Origin: Planctomycetota bacterium
GTDB taxonomy: Bacteria; Planctomycetota; UBA1135; UBA2386
Length of the DNA: 64,000 bases
Direction: 5' to 3'
Assembly: GCA_020638695.1 (NCBI GenBank)
Contig: JACKIB010000011.1
Coordinates: 121,992-185,991, forward strand
Of the stretch, positions 39,624 through 49,836 are shown piece after piece. The position numbers were made by a program, and so were the translations under genes. The notes below the pieces were generated by a model. It made no database searches and was not told the DNA's origin. It worked only from the letters and a program-made list of their open reading frames with translations. The stretch's first letter is position 1; every line of letters begins with the position of its first letter.

Positions 39624-40223
39624 TCCTCGACAACTACGACTCGTTCACCTTCAACCTGTTCCAGATGCTGGCGGTCGCGGCCGGGGCGGAGCCCGACGTG
39701 GTGCGCAACGACGAGATCGACTGGCCGGAGATCGAGCGGCGCGGCTACGACGCGATCGTGATCTCGCCGGGTCCAGGGCGACCCGGGCGACCGGCCGACT
39801 TCGGGGTGTGTGCAGCGGCGATCCGCCACGCCGAGGTTCCGCTGCTCGGGGTGTGCCTCGGCCACCAGGGTCTCGGCGAATCGCATGGCGGAACGGTGCA
39901 GGCCGCCCCGGTGGTGATGCACGGCAGGATCAGTCGCGTGGTGCACGACGGCGACGAGCTGTTCGCCGGCATCCCCAAGCAGTTCGACGTGGTCCGCTAC
40001 CACTCGCTGGTGGTCGCCCGCCCGGCGCCGGCCCCTGCTGCGCGAAATCGCCTGGACCACCGACGGCGTGCTGATGGGCCTGCGTCACCCGCAGCGGCCC
40101 CGCTGGGGGGTCCAGTTCCACCCCGAGTCGATCTGTACCGCGTTCGGCGACCGGCTGTTAGCCAACTTCGTGACGCTGGCGCGGCGACACCGCGCCCCGG
40201 CCCAGCGAGCCCGCAATGCCTGA
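39611..40223 (+). CDS. pabA: Anthranilate/aminodeoxychorismate synthase, glutamine amidotransferase subunit (one frame break)
   Basis: About 204 residues from GTG 39611 (RLLILDNYDSFTFNLFQML). The class I amidotransferase features are the oxyanion segment SPGPGRPGR, the nucleophile cysteine in LLGVCLGHQG, and the His-Glu pair in GVQFHPESI. It supplies ammonia from glutamine to the chorismate-binding partner encoded next, whose start overlaps the stop here by eight bases. PabA and TrpG cannot be told apart by this subunit; the PabB character of the partner decides. One break near 40030. Confidence 0.9.
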
Positions 40224-41719
40224 GTTTCATGTGATCACGAGGAAACTCGATCGATCGATCGACCCGGAGGCCGCGTTCCTGCGCTGCTTTGCCGGCGAGC
40301 GGGGGCTTTCTGGCTGGACAGCAGCCTGGCGGACGGCCGCGCCGGCCGGTGGTCGTTCCTCGGCGCCGCCACCGGACCGCTGAGCGAGATCGTGCGCTAC
40401 TCGGTCGAGGAGAACGCGGTGTCCGTCGTCGACCGCGACGGCGAACGCCGACACGCGGTCGACGTGCTCACGCACCTCGACAGCACCCTGCGGCGCCGCA
40501 GCTGTGCGTCGCCCGAGTTGCCGTTCGACTTCAACGGCGGCTTCGTCGGCTGGTTGGGCTACGAGCTCAAGGCCGACTGCGGCGCAGCCTGGCGCCACCG
40601 CGCACCGACGGCGGACGCGGCGTTCGTGTTCGCTGACCGGATCGTCGCGGTGGATGGGGTGCGCGGCGACGCGCATTTGTCATGCGTGATCGAAGATCGG
40701 CGGAGCGACACGGCGGCCGCTGAAGCGTGGTTCGATGCGATGGAGGCTCGGCTACCCGACACCACCGCCCCGGATCTCGACAAGCCGGCGCCGCATCCGG
40801 TGGCGGTCCGCCTGCACACGCCCTACCGGCGCTACCTGGCCGACATCGGTAGCTGTCTGGACCACATCCGAGCCGGGGAGAGCTACGAGTTGTGCCTCAC
40901 GCACCGAATCGATGTCGACGGCGTGCGCGATGCCCTCGGCGTCTACCGGCGGCTGCGGCGCGGGCAACCCGAGCGCCGCACGGCGCCTACCTCGACATCG
41001 GCGGCACGCGGGTGCTGTGTTCGTCGCCCGAACGGTTCCTGCGGGTCACCAGAGACCGCTGCGTCGAGTCCAAGCCGATCAAGGGCACCGCACCGCGCGA
41101 TGCCGATGGCCTCGCCGACGAAGCCCTGAAGACCGCGCTGCAGGGCAGCGAGAAGGACCGCGCCGAGAACTTGATGATCGTCGACCTGCTCCGCAACGAC
41201 CTCGGACGGGTCTGCGAGGTCGGGTCGGGCATACGTCCCGGTGCTGATGGGCATCGAGACGTTCCCTCGGTGCACCAGATGGTGTCGACGGTGCGCGGCA
41301 AGCTGCGCGAATCGATGTCGGTTGTCGACTGCGTGCGAGCGAGCTTCCCCGGTGGTTCGATGACCGGTGCGCCCAAGCTGCGCACGATGTCGATCCTGGA
41401 CGACCTCGAGCCCGCGGCACGGGCATCTACTCGGGCAGCATCGGCTACCTGGCGCTGAACGGCACCACCGACCTGAACATCGTGATCCGCACCCTGGTCG
41501 AGCACGACGGCAGGTGCTCGCTGGGCGTCGGCGGGGCGATCGTCGCGCTGTCCGATCCCGAGGCCGAGTTCGAGGAAACGCTGGTGAAGGCACGCGCCTC
41601 GTTGCGGGCGGTGCTCGAGAGTGCGGGGCGGACGCGGCGACGAGATCCAAGCTGCGATCGGCGCAGCGCTGCGCTCGCACGGCTGCTTCCGGTTCGACCC
41701 GTGCGAGGCACCGACGTGA
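40216..41719 (+). CDS. pabB: Aminodeoxychorismate synthase component I, PabB-type (reading frame broken)
   Basis: About 500 residues from ATG 40216. The chorismate-binding domain has ESYELCLTHRI, SSPERFLRV, the diagnostic PIKGTAPR (lysine as in PabB, where TrpE has PIAGT), ENLMIVDLLRNDLGRVCE, ASFPGGSMTGAPK and GSIGYLALNG. It makes 4-amino-4-deoxychorismate from chorismate with ammonia from the PabA-type subunit. The N-terminal half is the usual PabB/TrpE start (GGFVGWLGYELKADCGA). Breaks near 40305, 40975, 41230 and 41420. The stop overlaps the next start (GTGA). Confidence 0.9.
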
Positions 41720-42642
41720 CCGCCAACGTCATGCGACCGTGTAGCCACGCGCTGCACCGCGGCGCGCTGGTGCCCACCGCCGCAGCCGCGCTGCGGCTCG
41801 ACGACCACGCGGTGCACTTCGGCACCGCCGCATTCGAAGCGGTGCGGCTGATCCCCACACCACGCGGCCCGCGCCTGCTCGCCTGGACGCAGCACCGCGA
41901 GCGCCTCGACCACTCGCTGCGGGTGCTGGGTCTCGAGCCGATCCGGAGTCGCGGCTGCTCGACGCGCTGGCGCGATTCGCGCACCACAACGAGGTGGTCG
42001 ACGGCTACCTGCGCATCCTCGCCTTCGCCGACGCGGACTGCACCCGGCTCGATCGCTCCGGCGCTCCGACCGCGTTCTCGATCCTCGGCTGGCACACCGA
42101 CCACCGCGTGGCGCTGCCCCTGTTGCGCTTGGGAATCGCCGCGATCCGACAGCCGACGACGGACGCCGAGGTGGCGCGCGCCAAGCTGACCGGCGGCTAC
42201 GTGTTGGCGGCGATCAGCCACGCGCGCGCGCGGTCCAGCGGGTTCGACGACGCACTCAAACTGCACGTCGACGGCACGGTGTGCGAAGCGACCGGTGCGA
42301 ACCTGTTCGCCGTGCAAGACGGCCGACTGCTCACCCCGGCGTTGCGGGACAGCATCGATGGCACGATGCGCCGCATGGTGGTGGCGATGGCCGAATCGCT
42401 GCGCCTCGAGACGACGATCGGTCCACTGCCACTCGATCGGCTCCAGGCCGCCGACGAAGCCTTCCTCACCGGCACGCATTTCGGCATCAGCGCCGTCCGG
42501 GCCATCGAAGACCGGACGCTCGCTGCGCCCGCGCCAGGACCGGTCACCACCCGCTTGCGCGCGAGACACTCGCGGCCTGGATCGATGCACCCGACAGCGC
42601 CGCGGCGCAAGGATGGTTCGAGCCGCTCCCCGATCGGGCTGA
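41716..42642 (+). CDS. Class IV aminotransferase, PabC/BCAT-like (reading frame broken)
   Basis: PLP enzyme of fold type IV from GTG 41716, overlapping the pabB stop. Visible text: DDHAVHFGTAAFEAVRLIPT (the FGxGxFE start), QHRERLDHSLRVLGLE, the PLP lysine in RAKLTGGYVLAAISHARA, and the phosphate-binding VCEATGANLFAV with LRDSIDGTMRR. These features suit branched-chain-type aminotransferases (BCAT) as well as aminodeoxychorismate lyase PabC; the long tyrosine-containing segment favours an aminotransferase. In this gene run it could act on an aromatic keto acid or release p-aminobenzoate. Breaks near 41945 and 42565. The end is uncertain: after 42565 the frame continues without a stop into the GNAT domain. 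Confidence 0.75.
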
Positions 42643-42664
42643 GCAACCGACCCGCGCAGCCGCG

Positions 42665-43175
42665 GTGCGCCGCGCCGCGATCGCCGACCTCGATGCCGTG
42701 CTGCACGCCGTGCAGATGCTGATCGACGAGCTACGCGGCACGCCGTCGCCCCTGCCCGAAGGCGCGCGCGCGACGTGTGCTCGGTGGCTCGAGTCCGGCG
42801 AGGGCGGAGTGGTGTTCGCCGCGGGCACGGCACCGTTCGACGGGTTGCTGACGCTCGGCTTCGCCGAGGCGATCCACGCCGGCGGGCCGGTGGCGACCAT
42901 CCAGGAACTGTGGGTGCACCAGGCCGCGCGCAGCAGTGGGGTGGGCGCCGCGTTGGTCGACGCTGCTGCGGGCGGAAGCGCGCCGACGCGGCGCGACGCT
43001 GCTCGAAGTCGGTCTGCCGAGGTTCTCGTTCCTTCCCTGCCGCGGACCCTGGCGTTCTACAGCCAGTGCGGCTTCGACTTGCTCGGGCCGCGGATGCGCC
43101 GGTGCTCAGGTGATCGCGATCCGCCAGCGCCCGCGGGCCGCGGACCGCGCAACCTGCGCAACCGGGGAGGGGTGA
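42665..43175 (+). CDS. GNAT-family N-acetyltransferase (possibly fused to the aminotransferase; frame broken)
   Basis: About 165 residues. Start placed at GTG 42665 (RRAAIADLDAVLHAVQMLI), but the same frame is open upstream through WFEPLPDRAE, so a fusion with the aminotransferase is possible. The acetyl-CoA-binding motif is in ELWVHQAARSSGVGAALVDAA (the R/Q-x-x-G-x-G/A loop), followed by LPRTLAFYSQCGFDLLGPRM, the typical C-terminal GNAT strand. It transfers an acetyl group to an amine; in this neighbourhood an arylamine or amino acid is a reasonable but unproven acceptor. The end (43175) is taken in the frame that gives QVIAIRQRPRA and overlaps the next gene by GTGA. Confidence 0.7.
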
Positions 43176-44101
43176 CCGAACCAACCCACGAGGCGGACGC
43201 GCGCCTATCGGCGATCGAGGCGGGGCTGTGCCGCGTGCCCGGCGTCGAGCTGCGCGGCGCCACGGTCGGCGACTCCGAGCTGGACCGCCACCTCCGCGCG
43301 ACCCATCGGGATCCCTATCTTCGGGAACTCGAGCGACGCTGCGCCGCGCTCGACGGCGAGCAGCAGGACTTCGACCACGACCTGAGCTGCCCGGGCATCG
43401 AACTCGACACGCCGCTGGTGCGCGAGACCGTCGCCTTGGCGCGCGAGGGCATGCGCACCGCGCTGTCCGCGGTCGCCGCGCTCGCCGATGCCCCACTACG
43501 GGCCGCCTACGCGCTGTGTCGGCCGCCCGGCCACCATGCCGGACCGAGCTGGCTCGGGGCTACTGCATCTACAACCACGCTGCCGCGTGCGTCGCGGCGC
43601 TGCGCGCGCGGGGTTCCGCCGCGTGGCAGCATTTCGACTTCGACTTCCACTTCGGCAACGGCACTGCGGCGATTCTGGCCGACGACCCTGAGGCTTGATG
43701 CTGTCGGTGCACTGCGACACCGAGCGGGCGTTTCCGTGCGTGCCTGAACCCCGACATCCGCGCCTGCAGACGATCGCGTTCCGCGAACCCCCAGCGAAGC
43801 GGACTACCTGGACGCGATCGCGCAGCTGCGCGAGGCGGTTCGCCGGTGCGGCAGCGAAGCGCTGGTCGTGTCGGTCGGATTCGACGGGATCGCCGGGGAC
43901 CCACACGGGGGCTGGAAGCTGACCCGGAGGTGTTCCGCGGCGTCGGCTCGTGCCTGGCCGAGATCGACCTGCCGCAGTGCTGGGCATGCAGAGGGCGGCT
44001 ACGCGCTCGACCGGGTGGGAGCGTGTGCCAAGCACCTGGCGGAGGGGTTCCTCACGACACGCCAAGGACGGATGAGAGCAGCAGGAGAAGGCGATGCTTG
44101 A
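43172..44101 (+). CDS. Histone-deacetylase-family (arginase-fold) deacetylase (reading frame broken)
   Basis: About 310 residues from GTG 43172. The family landmarks are LCRPPGHHAGP (the catalytic HH), GYCIYNHAAACVAALR, the zinc/aspartate segment that reads FDFDFHFGNGTAAIL (usual DxDVHHGNGT), LVVSVGFDGIAGDPHGGWKL (usual SAGFDAHxxDP) and MQEGGYALDRVG near the end. These zinc enzymes remove acetyl groups from acetyl-lysine, acetyl-polyamines or other acetylamides. Its place directly after a GNAT gene suggests an acetylation/deacetylation pair acting on the same product. Breaks near 43560, 43600-43690, 43790, 43920 and 43985. Overlaps the chorismate mutase start by eight bases. Confidence 0.8.
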
Positions 44102-44381
44102 CCGATTCCGCGACGAGATCGACACGATCGACGAGCAGGTGATGCAGCTGCTCGGCAGGCGGTTCGCGGTCTGCCGCGAGGTCGCCGACTTCAAGCGTGA
44201 GCAGGGGATCCTGATGATGCAATCCGCGCGAGTCGAACAGGTGTACGAGCGGGCGCGCGAACGGGCCGTGCGCTACGGAGTCGACCCGAACCTCGCGGCG
44301 GAGCTCTACCGTCGGATCGTCGGTGCGGCGTGCGACCTGGAGGATCGCATCATCGATGGTCCTGACGCGGACCGTTCGTGA
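44094..44381 (+). CDS. Chorismate mutase, AroQ class
   Basis: 95 residues, intact, ATG 44094. All-helical AroQ fold: MLDRFRDEIDTIDEQVMQLL GRRF with the catalytic arginine in the first helix, VADFKREQGILMMQSARVEQ with the active-site lysine and the arginine after it, and a last helix LAAELYRRIVGAACDLEDRI. It converts chorismate to prephenate, or in pap-type pathways 4-amino-4-deoxychorismate to 4-amino-4-deoxyprephenate. It ends the overlapping run of chorismate genes, next to a PabB-type synthase, which makes the amino route plausible. Free-standing, without dehydratase or ACT domain. Confidence 0.9.
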   Translation: MLDRFRDEIDTIDEQVMQLLGRRFAVCREVADFKREQGILMMQSARVEQVYERARERAVRYGVDPNLAAELYRRIVGAACDLEDRIIDGPDADRS

Positions 44382-44590
44382 CCGCCTCTGCGATCGCGCG
44401 GCTCGTCGCCGGGTCCGGCGAGAACACGGCAACGAGTCGACGGAGCACCGCGCCCACGCCAACGGGCACACAACGCAGAAGGACCGGCTTGATCGCGCGG
44501 AATTGCGCACCAAGCGCGGAGGCCTACCCTTGACGGTCCAACGAGGTTGCCGCGTCACCCCACGCCGCGAGATCCACCCCCAACCCTCCC

Positions 44591-44986
44591 ATGACCCCAG
44601 CGCACCACCCGTTCTTGCGCCGTCCACTCCTGCTCGTGCTGATCGGCCTGTTGGCGTCCTGCGCCACCTCCAGCACGACCTTCATCGAGAACCATCCCGA
44701 CTACTCGGTGAGCCGCGGGCGGATCGTGCGCCTCGAACACCTGTACAGCGAAAAGATCCTGCCGCTGGCCGACGGAGTGGTATTCGCCGTGAGCCGCCCC
44801 GACTGCCGCGTCGCCCTGGAGCTGCCGGGTGGCGAGCGGCGGCTGCTCGAACTCGCTCCGCCGGCCATGGTGTTGTGCGGGACGGACCGTGACTACGTCC
44901 TGGAGCCGGTGCGCGGCGGTGCGCCGGCCACCGGCAAGGCCGACCCGGCCAAGGCGCCGCAACCGACCAAGGCCGAGCGACGGTAG
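44591..44986 (+). CDS. Small lipoprotein of unknown function
   Basis: 131 residues from ATG 44591. The N-terminus RRPLLLVLIGLLASCATSST is a lipoprotein signal with the lipobox LASC. The ~80-residue core is beta-rich (VSRGRIVRLEHLYSEKILPL, DCRVALELPGGERRLLELAP) with two cysteines that could pair, followed by a Pro/Ala/Lys-rich tail. No family recognised. The 209 bases before it (44382-44590) hold no gene I can name. Confidence 0.65.
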   Translation: MTPAHHPFLRRPLLLVLIGLLASCATSSTTFIENHPDYSVSRGRIVRLEHLYSEKILPLADGVVFAVSRPDCRVALELPGGERRLLELAPPAMVLCGTDRDYVLEPVRGGAPATGKADPAKAPQPTKAERR

Positions 44987-44997
44987 CGGCACCTAGT

Positions 44998-45168
44998 GGG
45001 GTGTGCATGCGCAGCGTCGCGAGATCGTGCAGAGTTGTTGCTGGCAAGGAGAACGGCAGGTTCTGCCCGGAGGCGGAGTGCGCCGCCGTCGAGCAGCAGG
45101 ACTTGGCGTTCGACGAAGCCAGCAGCGAACTTGCGCGATCGCAGCAGCTCGATCATGCATGGTTCGGG
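44998..45168 (+). repeat. Family B palindromic repeat, copy B4
   Basis: Starts after CTAG (44994-44997). The left terminus is diverged (TGGGGTGTGCATGCGCAG in place of CCCGGAC...), the rest follows the family, and the right end is ATCATGCATGGTTCGGG before CCAG. GCATG near the left end still matches CATGC near the right end. The copy sits between the lipoprotein and the GH9 gene. Confidence 0.82.
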
Positions 45169-45189
45169 CCAGATCGGTGGGTCGGCGGG

Positions 45190-47406
45190 CTACCGCGCCA
45201 CCGCCGACTGCACCGGTGTGGGACACGGACCGAGTTCGGCCAACTGGAACCACCACGGATACAACGGGACCGAATTCGCGACCGGGATCCGCAGCGCGAG
45301 CACACCCGAGCTGTCGACCGTGGTCCACAGCACCACGTTGGCTTCTGGCCGAGGTAGCAACCCGAGTCCCAGGTCGAGGCACAGCCCCGGCAGGGACAGC
45401 GCGAACCGGCCCGGGCGATCGGCGACGAACAGCGCGACGGGTGCGACCGGGGTCGCCCCGCCGGCAGCGATGCGGATCGCCGGACTCGGACCCGGCTCCC
45501 GCGCGACGTGCAACGCCAACCGCACCGGCGGCGCAGCGAGGGCGAACTCGGCGAGCAGCCGCACATAGCTCGCTTGATAGGGAATGTGGCATTCGGTGAC
45601 CGCCCAGGAGTTCTGCGGCCACCCCGCATTCCAATCGCGGTAGCACTTGGCGAACGGCTGGTTCTGCGGCGGTGCGATCGGCGGCCCGCTGTAGCTCGGG
45701 TCCGGCGCGTAGTAGCGGTTGACCCCACCGGTGAGGTAGCCCGGTGCCGGCCCGAACCGCGAGGTGCGGGCGTTGTCCCACGCCGTGCCGTCGGCGAACC
45801 ACGCGTGGTAGGTCTCATCCACGCTGCCTTCCGCGCCGAGACTCCGCATGTTGGTCAGGTAGGTGTGACCACCAGGATTGACCCCGTGCAGACGATGCAG
45901 ATAGCGCTGCGCCGCGTCGAAGTAGAGCGAGGCGCGCCGCACATCGAGGCCGTAGCGGTTGGCCAGCGCGAACGAGGAGCCCTCCGCCGCAATCACCCGG
46001 TTGCTACCCCAAGTCAGGTCGTTGTCCCCGATCGGTGCGCGGTACGGGTCGACGTCCGCCTGAATCGCACCGAGGTGCGCGGCACTGGCCAACGATGCGG
46101 CGAATACGCTGCGGATCGCGGTGGCCACCGCCGGGGTCGCATTCGACAGCGTCGTGTAGCGCAGGAACGCCTCGTGCATTCCCCTTCGTACGGCGAGACC
46201 CAGCTCCATTGGATGAGGTGCGACTGGGCGTAGCCGCTATCGAACGAGGCACGGAACTTCGCATCGCCGGTCAGCTCGAACAGGAACACCGCCGCGCGCA
46301 GCCGGTTCATCTGTTGGTCGTAGGGCGAGTCCTCGGCCGCCGCGCTCTGGAACCCGGCGTTGTCGTAGCTCGAGGGCACGCGCGTCGGGTTGGCTTCGAG
46401 CCAACCCCATGCGGCAAGCGCGGCACCGCGCAGCTTCTGGGCGAAGGCGCGCGACGACGCGTCGGTTTCGGCACCGAACACCAGCGCGGCGTGGCCGAAC
46501 ACCCCGGCACCGCTGATCGTGGCCGACGCGGTGGCCGGCGCGTGGCGCCGGGCCCCGTGATCGGCGCTCGGTGGACTGGCCGCACTGAAGTCGACCACCG
46601 ACACCTTGTGGAGCAACGAGCCGTCGACCAGCTGCATCTTCAGCAGGAACTCGAGCTCGTAGCGGATCTCGTCGAGCAGATCCGACACGCCGTTGCCCGA
46701 CTCCGGGATCCCCGCATCGTCCGGCCAAGCATCGGGGCGGATCGCATAGGCGTGCAGCAGCTCGTGCACCGCGCCGTCGGCGTAGTTGACGCATTGTTGT
46801 AGTCCCCTGCATCGTGCCACCCACCGCTCAAGTCCCGTCCGTTGGAGGTCGGCGCGAGCACCGGGCGGCAGTCGCGATCCTGCCCGGCGCCGAGGTGGCA
46901 CGGACCGTCAGCCCAATTGGGGTGGGCGTGCGGCGTGGCCTTGGCCGCCCCGCAACGTTGGTAGAAATGCATCCGCACCGCGGCACGGAGCACGTCTCGG
47001 TAGACGCCGTCGCCGATGGCGAAGTCCTCCGAGCGCACTCCTCTGGTCGGGTCGATCAGGAAGAACGATCCGCTCTCGCGCAGGTCCGAGAAGTCGACCG
47101 ACCAACACCGATCTCCGGACTGCGCGTGCACCGCACCGCCGTTCCACCGTGTCGCCGTGCCGCGCCACGCGACCGTCCTGTCGCGGACACGCCGCACCTC
47201 GATGGTCGCACCCGGGTGTAGGTCGGCCCTGCGTCGTAGCCGACGACGGGCTCGCGCAGCACCGCGACCTTCGGCGCGGCGGGGAGGTAGCCGAAAGCGT
47301 CGACCCGGACGTGCAGGCTCGACGCCTGAGCGGGAAGTGCGCGCGGCAAGAGCGACAGCACGGCGAGGATGGCTTGCGCCAAGAGGAAAGGGTGGAGCCT
47401 TGGCAT
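45190..47406 (-). CDS. Glycoside hydrolase family 9 (cellulase-type) secreted enzyme (reading frame broken)
   Basis: About 735 residues. The signal peptide (LAQAILAVLSLLPRALPAQ) is followed by an N-terminal Ig-like domain (HVRVDAFGYLPAAPKVAVL). The GH9 catalytic domain shows LSGGWHDAGDYN with the catalytic aspartates, then PESGNGVSDLLDEIRYELEF, a late HGVNPGGHTYLTNMRSLG, and NSWAVTECHIPYQASYV carrying the acid glutamate region. A C-terminal beta domain of ~110 residues follows. GH9 enzymes are inverting endo- or exo-glucanases; a role in polysaccharide breakdown outside the cell is likely. Breaks near 47215, 46795 and 46190. ATG 47406 chosen; ATG 47418 is an alternative. Confidence 0.85.
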
Positions 47407-47540
47407 GGTGCAGTGCACGGATTCGGACCTGCGGGGCTACGGCCGAGCGCGACCCGCGCCGTCCCTACGCACCGGGTGGCGGTCCGGCTCGACTTTGTCC
47501 TCCGGCGAGCGGCCCGGCGCTCGCACCCGGCCCGGACTGT

Positions 47541-47726
47541 TCCTGAGCTGCAGGGGCCGCGGATCGTGCCGGCACGCGAAGCTCCTCCGCTGCCTTCCAG
47601 GAGCATGGGTGGCAGTTTCTCCAGCCGGCAGCGGCACAGGAAGCTCCAACAAGCAAGTGGCCGTGGCCCGATGGCGGCGCGCAGCGCCGCGCTCACCTAA
47701 GGTCTTGAGTGCGGCCTTGGCCGCGG
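47541..47726 (+). repeat. Family C repeat, copy C2, embedded in family B-like ends
   Basis: Aligns with the reverse complement of 37544-37730 (shared CTGAGCTGCAGGGGCCGCGG, ATCGTGC, ACGCGAAG, GGCAGCGGC, GTCCAAC/CTCCAAC, GGCCTTGGCCGCG). Just before it, CCCGGACTGTTCCTGA is a family B left end, and after it 47760-47840 (GGAGCAGGCTCTGGCTCTCG, CGAAGCCGGCAGCGACTTGG, GATCGACAGCTCGGTC) is a degraded family B right half. So this 300-bp block looks like a family B element enlarged by C. The remaining bases to 48118 hold nothing recognised. Confidence 0.6.
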
Positions 47727-48118
47727 ATCGCGAAGTAGCGCACGCCAGATCACCCGACGACGGCGTGTCGCGGAGCAGGCTCTGGCTCTCGGCGAAGCCG
47801 GCAGCGACTTGGCGTGATCGACAGCTCGGTCGGTCGCAAGCAGTCCGAGCAAGGAGGGTCAACGGCCACGATAGGTGTGCGTTGCAGCCGAGGAACGGCC
47901 GAGGAAGCCCACCGGGTTGTCGCCGGTTCTCGTTGCAAGGAAGTCGGCGAGCCATCCGCGCGCGGCAGGGCCGGGAACACACGTGAGGAAGCGACACGCC
48001 ACCAGTGCGACCACACGCCGTCGCATTGCCTCGGCCGCGAGATAGTCTGTCGACGCACCAGGGTGTCCGTGTCCATCGACCAATGGCGAGAACCACCGGG
48101 AAGACCGGAGATCGATCG

Positions 48119-49802
48119 ATGCACAAACCCGTGAGCTACGACCAACTCGGGGCTGCCCTCATCCTGGTCCCGGGCCTCACACTGGCCCTCGCGAGCGCTG
48201 CGATTTGGCTGAGCATGCCGGTGGGGATCTGGGCGTGGTGTGGCGCCGCGACCGCGCCCTGCGCTTGGCTCGCTCGCCGCGCTGGAGGCCGAACCTGCTT
48301 GGCAGCGATCGGCGTCCTCTCGGGCAGCGTGTTCTTGGCTTGGTCGTGCTACGACGTGTCCTTCGACGGTCGGTACTACCACCTCGAGACGGTTCTCCAC
48401 CTGGCTCGAGGCTGGGTCGCTTCGACCGAACCCCCGCAGGGGGCGAGTGCGATGACCGCACACTTCGCCAGGGGCATGGAGACGATCGGTGCGAGCTTGG
48501 TCGTCTCGTTCCAAGAACTCGAAGTCGCCAAAGCGTCCAACTTCATCCTGGCCGCCGGGGTGTTCTTCATGGCGTTCGGTTTGGCGCGCCAGCGGTTCGG
48601 GTGCGGTCGACGCAGCACGGTCCTCGCCTTCCTGACGGCTGCGCATCCGATCACGCTCGCCCAGTTGTGCACCACCTATGTCGACGGGGGGCACTCAATT
48701 CCGCGGACACCGCACTGGTCCTCGCCCTCGCATCCGATCCCCGGCGCGTACCCTGGTTGGTTCGCGGAGCCGCGACTCTGCTGCTCTGCCAGGCGAAGTT
48801 CACGGGGGTGGTGTACTCGGCGGTCCTCTGGATCACGTGGGCGACCATCGAGATGGTGGCCCTCAAGCGAATCGGGTGGCGAGAGACCGGCGGCGCCACC
48901 CTGACCCTGTGTGTCGTCGCGATCCTGTCGTGGTACCCCTACGCGACCAACTGGTGCGAGCACGGCCACGCGTTCCACCCGGCGCTCGGCCCACACGCGC
49001 AGGACATCCTGGACTACCAAACCCCGGCAGCGTTCGCGGAATGCAACCGGCTGACGCGGTTCGCCTGATCGACGTTCGGCCGCAGCGACGGGAGCCCGCA
49101 CCCGGAACCACGGCTGAAGCTGCCCGGGTCCGTGCAGTGGAGCGAGTTCCGCGCCATGGCGCTGCCCGACGCGCGGATCGGCGGGTTCGGCCCCTGGTTC
49201 AGCGTCGCGTTGTCACTCTGCGTGGTCGCTGCAGCCCTCGACTTCGGAGCGCGAATGGGTCGTGCCACCAACGACGAGTCGCGACCTTGCGCGATCGCGA
49301 CAGCTCGGTCACGGGCGGTCGGTCTGACGGTGCTCGGGATCCTGGCGAGCGTCGTGGTTCACCCCGCAGCGTGGTGGCTGCGCTACATGCCGCAACTCGG
49401 TTGGCTTCCGCTGCTTCTCCTCTGGTCCCCCGATCGGCACCGCAGCCGCGCCATCCGATGGACTCGTCAGGCGATGGTGCTGGCGCTGCTGGCGAACTCG
49501 CTGACCATCGCGGCGAGCAGGTGCTGTACCACTCGTACTCCACACTCGAGCTCGAGCACGCCCGATCGGAGCTGTGCTCCGCGAAGGAAGTCCGTGTCGA
49601 ACGAGCATCCGCTCGGATGGTCGACTGGCACCGCCTGCACGCGTGGGGCGTCGACTACGCGGTGGTCGATCGACTGGAAGGCGTACCGGGTGCGGTGCGC
49701 GTCCTGCACGGCTCCGGTCTGCGGTATTCGGTTCGGCACGCGAGCCCGCCACCGCAACCCTCGAGATTGTTGGTCGCGCTGCGCGCTGCCGTGGCGCAAT
49801 GA
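48119..49802 (+). CDS. Multi-pass membrane glycosyltransferase-like protein, GT-C type (reading frame broken)
   Basis: About 560 residues from ATG 48119 (HKPVSYDQLGAALILVPG). Ten or more hydrophobic helices; the first large loop has the acidic motif CYDVSFDGRYYHLETVLHLA expected for GT-C enzymes that use polyprenyl-linked sugars. The C-terminal ~100 residues are soluble (SYSTLELEHARSELCSAKEV, WHRLHAWGVDYAVVDRLEG). I cannot name a family. Breaks near 48690, 49068 and 49520. A short family B relic lies inside the coding region (49277-49313) and is translated as a polar insert next to a helix. The next gene, also a membrane protein, starts 34 bases downstream. Confidence 0.55.
49277..49313 (+). 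repeat. Family B relic inside a coding region
   Basis: CGCGACCTTGCGCGATCGCG and ACAGCTCGGTCAC match the inner right arm of family B (GCGACCTTGCGCGA..GCAGCAGCTCGGTCAC) over ~37 bases. It falls within the membrane-protein gene and is translated as ESRPCAIATARSRA. Confidence 0.5.
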
Positions 49803-49836
49803 TGGTCCCCCGTCACGCTCCCCGACTCGGTCCGAA

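Noticed and set aside
47369..47986. 205-codon plus-strand ORF before the membrane-protein gene
   Set aside because: It runs through repeat family C and degraded family B sequence and has a low-complexity translation.
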